In this document: positions 30,404 through 52,604 of the stretch, in pieces
Layout of the letters: every line of letters begins with the position of its first letter
How positions within the stretch are numbered: position 1 is the stretch's first letter
NCBI RefSeq assembly: GCF_030936135.1
Contig: NC_082618.1
Coordinates: 7,475,034-7,539,033 of the forward strand
Length of the DNA stretch: 64,000 bases
Direction of reading: 5' to 3'
Origin: Gavia stellata
Taxonomy: Eukaryota > Chordata > Aves > Gaviiformes > Gaviidae
Position numbers and translations under genes: made by a program
The notes under the pieces: model-generated
Databases searched by the model: none
Told to the model about the DNA's origin: nothing
Seen by the model: only the letters and a program-made list of their open reading frames with translations

Positions 30404-30862
30404 GGCCCCGCTCCCGGTCCCGGCTCCGGTCCGGTCCCGCCGCTCCCCGCGCGCTGCCGCCGCCGCCCGTTTGAAAACAACGCGCCGCTCTGATTGGCTG
30501 CTCCGCGCACGCGTCACTCCAGGGGAGAGGTTGTTAGAGGCGGGGCTATGTCCGGTGGTGGGCGGGCTGTGGGCGTGTCCTCGGGCGAGGCCCCGCCCCC
30601 GAGAGGAGGCGTGGCGGAGACGCTGTGCAGCGCCGAGCACCGGGAGCGCGCAGCCCTTGGGAGGGGGGGAACGGGCCCAGCTCCCCCCCCCCCCATCCCG
30701 GGGCCTTCCCAGCGCCTGTCCCGGGGGAACCAGCCCTGCACGGCCCCCCCCAGACCTGCCCCGACTCCTGCCCCAGGAGAGGGGGGGAACCAGCCCCGCA
30801 CACCCCCCGGGCGTCCCGCAGGAGTCAGGGCAGCACCCGCAGCACTGCCCGCGGCTCTCGGG
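30404..30862. promoter_or_regulatory. SPAG5 promoter with CCAAT box and CHR-like element
   Basis: The gap between the SPAG5 ATG and the RSKR poly(A) signal is about 460 bp and CpG-rich. Reading towards SPAG5 on the minus strand, a CCAAT box (30492-30497, gattgg on plus) is followed about 20 bp later by TTCAAA (30470-30475, tttgaa on plus), then the start codon. CCAAT boxes upstream of a CHR element (TTTGAA in either orientation) mark G2/M genes repressed by DREAM and activated by NF-Y/MMB-FOXM1, and SPAG5 is such a gene in mammals. Sequence match only. Confidence 0.55.
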
Positions 30863-30868
30863 TTTATT
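30863..30868 (-). terminator. RSKR polyadenylation signal (AATAAA)
   Basis: The minus strand reads GCAATAAACC 119 bp after the RSKR stop codon, which gives a short 3' UTR. Confidence 0.75.
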
Positions 30869-30986
30869 GCTCCCGCGGGGAGAGGTACAGCGTTGGGGTA
30901 AGGGGGACCCGGCCCAGCAGAGTCCGACCCGCTGCCGGGGTGGGGGAAACGTCCCTGAGCAATGCTGGGGTCCCGGCCGCGGTGGC

Positions 30987-33900
30987 TCAGCCAGGCCAGG
31001 GCCGGCCCGGGGGGGCGGCCAGGTCGCAGTCGAAGTCGGCGAAGGTGGCGGGGTCAGGTGGGGGCTGCTCGGGGGGGCGGGGGGCCACCGCCACTGCCAC
31101 TGGGTCCTTCTGCAGCAGGTCGGCGTCGAAGGCCACCCCGCGGAAGAAGGGGTGGCCCTGGAAGTGGTGGAGGTAGCGCAGGCGGCGCAGGGGGTTGTGG
31201 CACAGCAGCTGGGGACGGAGGGAGGACAGTGAGCGGTGGAGACTCCAACACCCAGCCTGGGGGACCAGCGGGGACCCCCAAAATCCGGGCGGGAGGGTTA
31301 CCTCGGCAAGGAGCCGGGCCAGCGCGGGGCTGAGCGCGGGTGGGGTCTCGTAGCTGCTCTGCTTGACGCGCTCCAGCATGGCCACATGGTCCCCCGCTGG
31401 CGCCACGGGGAACTGGCGGGGCAGGAAGCAGGTTTAGGGGCTCCATGGGGTGCCCCTCTCCCCCCCCTCCCCGTGGTCCTCACCTCCCCGCTGGCCAGGG
31501 CAAAGAGCAGGACTCCCAGGGACCACCAGTCAGCTGCATGGCTGTAGGGCCCCCCGCTCAGCACTTCTGGGGCTGCGGGGAGGAGCAGGTGAGCGTCTGG
31601 GGGGGCTGTGTCCCCCACCACAGCCCCCCGCTGTCCCCTTACCCATGTACTGCAGGGTGCCGCAGATGGTGTGGGCTCGCTCGCCCCAACGCAGGTGCCG
31701 GGAGAGGCCAAAGTCAGTGAGCTTGAGGTGTCCTGTGGGGCGAGACACCACGTGGGGACTCATGGATGGGGTGTCCCCACGGACGGGGTGTCCCCACACT
31801 GGTGCCACCAGACTCTTACCTCTCTCATCCACGAGGATGTTCTCCATCTGAAACGAGACACGCGCTGGGGTGGCCTCTCCATGCCAGGGGGTTCGGAGAC
31901 GCCCCCACCCCATCCTCCGGCCCCGCTGCCACCCACCTTGACATCTCTGTGCACGATGCCCAGGTCGTGGAGGTACACTGGGGAGAAGATGGAGCCATCA
32001 GAGCGGTGGGTCCCCTCCCGGCACAGTGCCCGCTGCCACCCCCGTGGCACCTGGCAGGCAGCTGTCCACCCCCGGGGATGGCTGAACCTGCAGGTCCCTG
32101 TCGGTGGGGACAGCCACGGCTGTCCCCAGCATGGCAGGCCACTCACCCAGCACCAGCACCAGCTCGGCGGCAAACAGGCGGACGGTGGCCTCGGCGAAGC
32201 GCTCGGCGGCGCGCCACAGCGCGTGCAGGTCTCCGGTGCTGCAGTAGGTACACACTGCCGGGACGGGCGATGGGCCTTACCGACGGGCTGCGCCACGGGG
32301 CCGGGCTGGCAGAAGGGGCAAGGGCACCGAGGTGGCACGGGCACGGGGGGCCAGGTGGGTCACTGGAGCCACGCACCATGGTGACGTGGGCACAGGGGCC
32401 ACGTGGGCACCAGGACCGTGCACCAAGGTGATGACGGCACTTCGGGTGTATGGGCAGCGAGGTGGCACAAGCACCAGGACCACACTGGCACCGAGGTGGC
32501 ACAAGCATCAATGTGGGCACCAGGAGTAAGGTGACATGGGCACCACAGCCCAGGGCACTGGGAATGTGCAAGTACCGGGGCCATGTACCACGGTGACATG
32601 GGCACCAGAGCAGTGTGGGCACTGGGAACACATAAGCACCAGGGCCACATGAGCTCCAAGGTGGCACAGGCACTGTGGCCACACAGGTACCAAAGTGATG
32701 TGGCCCCTGGGGTCACACAGGCACTGGGAACATGCAAGCTACGTGGGCACCGAGGTGGCACGGCCATCAGGGCCACCAGGGCCAGGCCGGCACTGGGGGC
32801 CTCGTTCACCCCCGTGCTGGTCCCTGCCCCACTGCGGCTTGTGCCCATCCCTGTCCCCATCCCCACGGCGGGTGCGGGGTGGGAGCTGGCAGCCAAGCGC
32901 CTGGATCCCCGCAGGGCAGCGGGCAGCGCGGGGGGAGCGTGCGCGTGTGCGGGGACACGTGTGCGGGCGGCGGGGACACGTGCGCGGGCAGGGGGGGGCT
33001 AGGGCGAGCCCGCGGGCAGATGGTCACTCACTGATGAAGAGATGGCGCTGGCCCTGCCAGCTGTCCCCCAGCCCGTGGACAAACGGGTGCCTGACCTGTC
33101 TCTGGGGACACAAAGCAGAGAGGGTGAGCGGCCCCCGGGGTGGGGGGCCGGGGGGAGGCTGGGGACCTTGCTCCTGCCACCCTCCCTCCACAGCCCTGGC
33201 AGCATCCTGCTGTCCCCACGGCCGCCCCGAACCCCGCCACGGGCTGGGGTCCCCCCTGGACCTCTCCTAACCTGGATGCTGACTTCTTCCTTGCACTGTT
33301 TGAGGGTGTCACGGCGCAGCACCTCCACTTTGGGCACGACCTGGGGGGTCGAGGGGCTGTCAGGGGGGGCTGGGGGCAGGCGGGGGCACCCACAGGCTCT
33401 GGGGGCAGCACCCACCTTCACGGCGCAGACCTTCTCCCGCCCGCAGTCCAGCACTTTGAGGATGGTCCCAAAGGAGCCTTTGGCCACGAAGCCCAGGATC
33501 TGGGAGGAGAGGGGGGACCATGGCCTGAGCACCCCACGGAGACAGGCTCGGGGTGGGGCAGGGTGTGGGGTCCTGCATGGGGTGAGGTGGGGTGGCACAG
33601 GGCACCCAAGGCAGGCGGTGGGGACACATGGGGACCAAGAGGACCCAATAGGGACCCCAGCGGGACACATGGGGACCCAGTATGGGGCACGTGGGGAGGG
33701 GGGACAGGGATACGGGGACCCCAGCAGGACACATGGGGACCCAGTGTGGGGCACGTGGGGAGGGGGGACAGGGACACGGGGACCCCAGCAGGACACATGG
33801 GGACCCAGTATGGGGCACGTGTGGAGGGGGGACAGGGACACGGGGACCCCAGCACGGTGGCTGTGGATGCCAGTGGGGTGCACGGGACCCCAATAAGACA

Positions 33901-34700
33901 CACAGGACCCCGGCGGGACACCTGGGGACCCCGTTAGGGTGCAGAGGGACCCCGGTAGGACACGCAGAGACTCGACAAGGGGCACGGGGACCCGGCGGGG
34001 GGAGCCGGTGGGACGGGCGGGGATGCCGGTAGGATGCGCGGGGACCGGGCACGGCGTGCGAGGAGAGCCGGTAAGACAGTCGGTGATCCCGGGATGGCGA
34101 CACGGGATGCACGGACGGCGCGGGAGGACGCTGGGGGACCCGGGGAGGATTCACGGGGTGTTGGGGGACCCCGGTAGAACGTGCAGGGACCCCGGTAAGA
34201 CGTGCAGGGACCCGGCACGGGGTGCGAGGGGACCCGTTAGGGCGCTCGGGGCTGCCGGGGCGGGATGCGCGGGCGCCCCGGTGGGATGGTGGCGGACCCC
34301 GTTAGGATGCACCGGGACCCCGTTAGGAGGGTGGGGGCCCCGGGACGGCACCTTGAGCTGCTGCTGGCGGGCGGAGGGGCGGACGGGGAACTCCGGCAGG
34401 AAGAGCGAGACGAGCTGCGGCAGCGGCCACGCGGGCAGCGGCGGCTCCTCGGCGGGGCCCCGCGGGGCCAGGGAGAGCCCCGACCCCGGTACCGGTACCG
34501 GTACCGGTACCGGCCCGGCCCGGCCCAGCAGCGCCCGCACCCACGACCCCACGGCGCGGCCCTGCGGAACGGGGGGCAGCGTCAGCGGGGGGACCCCGGG
34601 GCGGGGTGGGGGGGCCGGGGCGGGGGACCCCCGGGGCCGCCGCACGCACCTGGGGGGGCCGCACCGGGGCCGGGCCGGGGCCGCTGCTCGTTGCTCCCAT
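30987..34700 (-). CDS. RSKR: Ribosomal protein S6 kinase-related (SGK494), AGC-like protein kinase
   Basis: RSKR is a poorly studied kinase of the AGC group. Twelve exons: 34650-34700, 34352-34561, 33416-33499, 33272-33340, 33032-33101, 32147-32254, 31937-31977, 31820-31847, 31643-31732, 31484-31572, 31302-31412, 30987-31208, giving 390 residues (human 410). The N-terminus is non-conserved and Pro-rich and starts MGA, a potential myristoylation site. The kinase domain starts near [19 protein letters not shown]. Catalytic elements are intact: glycine loop [10 protein letters not shown], Lys115 in CAVK, HRDVK with Asp209, Asn214 in MENIL, Asp227 in TDFG, and APEVLSGG. It ends in a C-lobe plus FADFDCDL tail like human RSKR. 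The catalytic loop is split over a 41-nt and a 28-nt exon. Confidence 0.95.
32255..33031. repeat. Minisatellite in RSKR intron 5
   Basis: Much of this 777-bp intron (about 32310-32790) is diverged tandem copies of a roughly 20-35 bp motif around gtgggcaccagggccac and gaggtggcacaagcacc. The remainder up to 33031 is GC-rich with (gcggggacacgtg)-type short repeats near 32935-33000. Confidence 0.75.
33655..33850. repeat. 64-bp tandem repeat in RSKR intron 2 (3 copies)
   Basis: Three near-identical 64-bp copies begin at about 33663, 33727 and 33791, each with ggacacatggggacccag and ggggcacgtg. Diverged relatives (gggaccccggtaggacacgc) continue through the intron to about 34330. Confidence 0.9.
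34494..34519 (-). repeat. GGTACC hexamer microsatellite in RSKR exon 2
   Basis: A (ggtacc)n run of just over four units lies inside coding exon 2 and encodes a Pro-Val dipeptide run (PVPVPVPVP) in the N-terminal non-kinase region. Six-base steps keep the frame, so length change would be tolerated. The unit is palindromic. Confidence 0.9.
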
Positions 34701-35317
34701 CGCGGCGCCGCCCGGCCGCGCCCCGGGCCCGGGCCCCGGTAATCCACCGCCTTACATAACCCCGCCGCCCCGCCCCGCCCCGCCCCGCCCGGGCGCGACC
34801 CCCCCCCGGCCCCGGGGTCGGGCACCGGGGCTGCCCCCTTGCACCGGCTGCGCACCCCGGGACAACCCACCGCACCGGGGCTCCCCCCCGCATCGGGTGC
34901 GCACCCAGGGACACCCACCCATGACTGATTCCCCCCCCCCCGGCTTCTGGGCAGGGCACACCCTCCGGGACCCCCCCCTTGCAGGCTTTGGGGTTCAACC
35001 ACTCACCCTCCCTTTGCACCCCGCTTGCCGCAGCCCCACTGCAGCCGGTGGGGTACCTGCAGCCCCCCCTGAGCCCCGGCACAGCCCCAGGCAGGAGGTC
35101 ATCACCGCAAGGGCTGAGCCCGACGGGACTGCAGACGCTGCAAGGGATCCCCAAGCCCCCAAAACGGGGTGCCCCCGGGGAAGGGCAGGGGGTGAAGTCA
35201 CAGCGGGTGGGGTGCTGCTGAGCTGAGAGGGGGGACGGCGCTGAGTCCAGGACTGCGGCGTGAACGGGAGGGCAAGTAACGACCCACTGGACCAAGACTG
35301 TTCCAAATTAAAAACTC
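34701..35317. promoter_or_regulatory. RSKR promoter CpG island and RSKR-BLTP2 gap
   Basis: Immediately upstream of the RSKR start codon is a CpG-rich block with overlapping CCCCGCCCCGCC repeats at about 34764-34790 (GC-box/Sp1-type). The rest of the roughly 620-bp gap to the BLTP2 poly(A) signal has diverged direct repeats around ggcgcaccccgggacaaccca (34840-34920). No gene is seen. Confidence 0.55.
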
Positions 35318-35323
35318 TTTATT
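35318..35323 (-). terminator. BLTP2 polyadenylation signal (AATAAA)
   Basis: The minus strand reads TTTAAATAAAGAG about 350 bp beyond the BLTP2 stop codon, giving a 3' UTR of roughly 0.37 kb. Confidence 0.8.
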
Positions 35324-35674
35324 TAAACTCTCTCCCCTTCCCCTTTCTCCCAGCCTGGAGCGATCCTGCTGCTTCACTGGGCCCAGGGGCCGGGCCCAGC
35401 ACCTGCACAACAGGGAGGGGGGGAGCTCGCGGGAGCCCTTGGCATGGGGGGGCTGCGCCCCATGAAGCGGCCCCGGAGCACGCTGCGCCCCACATCCCCA
35501 TGCTGCTGCACCCCTGCTCCGCAGCGCCGGGGCTGCCGAGGGCCTGCGCACGGCTATCCCCCGCCTCGGGCATCGCGGTGCTGAGCAGCGTGGCCCCCCT
35601 CACTATAGGGGTGCCCCTCCAGAGGGGGGAGCACGGGGCACCCCAGTCCCTTCCCGGCCTGCCGGGTGCTGCCG

Positions 35675-50041
<14,367 letters not shown>

Positions 50042-50337
50042 GGCGGCCCCCGGCCCCGGTGTGTGCCCCCCTCCCGCCCCTGCCCCGGCACCGCCACCGC
50101 CACCGCCGGCCGTGGGGCCGACCGCCCGCGCACCCGGAGTGGCCGCTGGGAGGGGCGGGGCGGGGCCGGCGGCGCGGCGGGGCCGAGCGGTGTTTTCCCG
50201 GAGTGAGCGGCAGCGCCCCGCCGGGGCTGGCACCGGGATGGAGCGGGGAGGGGGGGGGCACCGGGTCCGCCCCCCAGCCCCGCTATAGTCCCCGCCACCC
50301 CCCACACAAACAGCCACACGACAGGGGAGGATTCAGC
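50042..50337. promoter_or_regulatory. BLTP2 promoter CpG island
   Basis: The gap between the BLTP2 start codon and the apparent end of SDF2 is only about 300 bp and is strongly CpG-rich. No TATA box or CCAAT box is evident. The BLTP2 promoter must fit here, immediately downstream of SDF2. Confidence 0.55.
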
Positions 50338-50346
50338 GCTTTTATG
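50338..50346 (-). terminator. Possible SDF2 polyadenylation signal (variant CATAAA/ATAAAA)
   Basis: There is no canonical AATAAA near SDF2. The minus strand at 50338-50346 reads CCATAAAAG, a recognised weaker variant, about 580 bp past the stop codon. Confidence 0.4.
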
Positions 50347-50489
50347 GCCCCAGGCCCCCGCCGGGCACGGGGAGCAGTTTGGGGTACAGCGGGGGTCGGT
50401 ACCGGGACACAGCTCCCGGGGGGCAGCAGTCCTTCGGGGGGTCCTCGGGCAGAGGGGACGGGGGGACAGAGGAGGGAGCTACAAGGGAA

Positions 50490-50820
50490 GGTTTGGGGAG
50501 GTCAGGAATCTGCTCTGGGTCAGGTCTGGACGTTGGGCTCGGCTTTGTGCTGGATTTGGGATGTGGGGACCGGCTCCATGCTGGGTCTCAGACATTGGGC
50601 TCCGCTTTGGGTCAGGTCCGGACATGAGGATCTGCTTTGGGTTATATTTAGGATGTGGGGACCTGTTTCGTGGTGGATCTTGGACGTTAGGATCTGGTTT
50701 GGGTCAGGTCTGGACGTTGGGATCTGCTTTGTGTCAGACTTGGGACACCTGGGATCTGCTTTGCATCCAGTTCAGGACATTGGGACCTGCTTTGTGCTGG
50801 ATTTGGGGCTCTGCATCCTG
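50490..50820 (-). repeat. Minisatellite in the SDF2 3' UTR
   Basis: Tandem, diverged copies of a roughly 40-45 bp motif (gtcaggtctggacgttgggatctgctttg and relatives) occupy about 330 bp between the SDF2 stop codon and the apparent polyadenylation site. They would be part of the mature mRNA if the weak poly(A) signal is the one used. Confidence 0.8.
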
Positions 50821-50922
50821 GCATGTGTCAGACCGGGTGGGGACAGGGGCCATCCCCCTGGTCGAGCGGCCCCAAACACCGCACGGCAGCGCCCAGAGGC
50901 TCGGCGGCAGTCTGTCCGTCCA

Positions 50923-52480
50923 TCACAACTCAGCATGGTAAAGCTCTGCTTTGAAGACCTCGCTGGGCTGCATGAAGATGCCCTCCATCACCTTCCAGTA
51001 GTTATTCTGGCTGGAGGCAGCCATGCCGTGCACCTCCTTCTGCCCGTGGATGGGCCGCCCGTACTGCTCCCCCGTCACCGAGAGGAAGACGTCGGTGGAG
51101 GCGTGCTGGAAGCGCACCTCGCCGTCCCGCGCCCAGTAGGTCCCGCTGCAGACCACCGTCCAGTCGTCCAGGTAGTCGCCCTCGCCGTCCTCCCCAAAAG
51201 CACTCACCTCCTGCGGGTGAAAAAGAGCTCGTTTGGGGGCTGGGATGAAGGGGGGGGTGTCGGGGGGCTGAGTCGGGCCCAGAGGGCAAGGGGGGGGTGC
51301 AGAGGAAGGGGCTGGGTTTGGGGGACAGGGTGAGGGACCTGGTTGGGACCATGGCTCTGTTGGGACTTGGAGGGTCTGGCTGGGACTGGGGGGGGGCACA
51401 ACAGGGAGCTGGTGGGGACACGGAAAACCCAGTAGGGATGAGAACAAGATGGAGCTGGCAGGGACATGGGGGACCCAGTCTGAACTGGGGAACAAGGTGG
51501 GACTGGTAGGGACAAGGGGGACCTGGCAGGGACCAGGGAACAAGGCAGTGCTGGTAGGGACATGGGGGACATGGAGGACATGGGGGACCCAGTCTGAACT
51601 GGGGAACAACGTGGGACTGGTAGGGACGAGGGGGACCTGGATGGGACCAGGGAACAAGGCAGTGCTGGTAGGGACATGGGGGACATGGGGGACCCAGTCT
51701 GAACTGGGGAACAAGGTGGGAGGACTGGTAGGGACAAGGGGCACCTGGTTGGGACCAGGGAACAAGGCAGTACTGGTAGGGACATGGGGGACCCAGTCTG
51801 AACTGGGGAACAAGGTGGGACCGGTAGGGACGAGGGGGACCCGGTCGGGACTGGCAGGGACGAACCCAGCAGGGACTCAGGGGACCGGGCAGGGCCTGGG
51901 GCCGGGGTGACAAAGGGGCCCCGGCTGGGCCCGGGGGACATGGGGGATCCCTGGTGGGGCCGGGGTCCCGGGGGTCCCGGCCGCGCCCGGCGCGTACCTG
52001 GTTCCCGGAGAGCGGGGAGGCGAAACGGTGGCTGTGGAGGTTGCGGCCGGTGCCCAGGTGGGTGAGGCGGATGGCCTGTCCGCACCGCACCGGCGTACCC
52101 CGCTCGCAGACGGCCGCCGTGCGGCCCCGCACCCGCCAGTAGCTGTTCCCGTCATCCGCCGCCGACACCCCGGTCACCGACTGCTGCCCGCTGCCTGCGG
52201 AGGGGGAGAACCGCGCTCAGGCCCGGCCCTGGCCCTGCCCGGAAGGCGCGGTGCCGGTACCGGGCTGGGGGGGGGGCGTCCCGTTACCGGAGCCGTAGCG
52301 CACGTCGTGCGAGTGCAGGCGGACGTTGTGCCGCACGTTGAGCAGCTTCACCACGGAGCCGCAGGTGACGGGCCCGGGGCCGCCGCGCACCGCCGCGCCC
52401 AGCGCCAGTACCAGCACGGGCACCAGCACCGGCACCCGCCGCCCCGCCACCACCACCCCTATCCCCGTCCCCGTCCCCAT
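50923..52480 (-). CDS. SDF2: Stromal cell-derived factor 2 (ER MIR-domain protein)
   Basis: SDF2 is a soluble ER-lumen protein of three MIR repeats that works with ERdj3/DNAJB11 and BiP in chaperoning and ER quality control. Three exons (52288-52480, 51998-52194, 50923-51210) encode 225 residues (human 211). Residues about 17-34 form a hydrophobic signal sequence rich in PVLVPVLVL and preceded by an arginine pair. The MIR region starts at VTCGSVVKLLN and includes RHNVRLHSHDVRYGSGSGQQ, NSYWRVRG, GQAIRLTHLGTGRNLHSH, DDWTVVCSG and GQKEVHGMA. It ends in HAEL, as does human SDF2. That tail is a weak KDEL-like retrieval motif, unlike HDEL of the paralog SDF2L1. The signal region is longer and more GC-rich than in mammals. 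The promoter is shared with SUPT6H. Confidence 0.97.
51430..51890. repeat. Minisatellite in SDF2 intron 2
   Basis: Four copies of a roughly 100-115 bp unit containing acccagtctgaactgggg and gggaccagggaacaaggcag begin near 51473, 51588, 51692 and 51791. Unit length varies because an inner ggacatggg step repeats one to three times. Confidence 0.92.
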
Positions 52481-52604
52481 CCCGCCGCCGCAGGAAGCGG
52501 AAGTAGCGCCGCTCCGCCCGCCCGGAGGTCGCCGCTCGTCTGCTCCGCCCCCCCTCGCTCGCCGCCGCCGCCGCGGAGGCCTCCATTTTCCCTCGGCGCC
52601 TCGG
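52481..52604. promoter_or_regulatory. Divergent SDF2/SUPT6H promoter and SUPT6H exon 1 end
   Basis: The SDF2 start codon (minus, 52480) and a plus-strand consensus donor (G|GTAAGG, last exon base 52604) that fits SUPT6H non-coding exon 1 are 124 bp apart in a CpG island. Two adjacent ETS-type cores, aggaag (52492-52497) and cggaagta (52498-52505), lie next to the SDF2 start. A ctccattttcc block (YY1-like) lies at about 52581-52591, just before the donor. There is no TATA box. Human SDF2 and SUPT6H are also head-to-head. Transcription starts are inferred, not observed. Confidence 0.6.
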
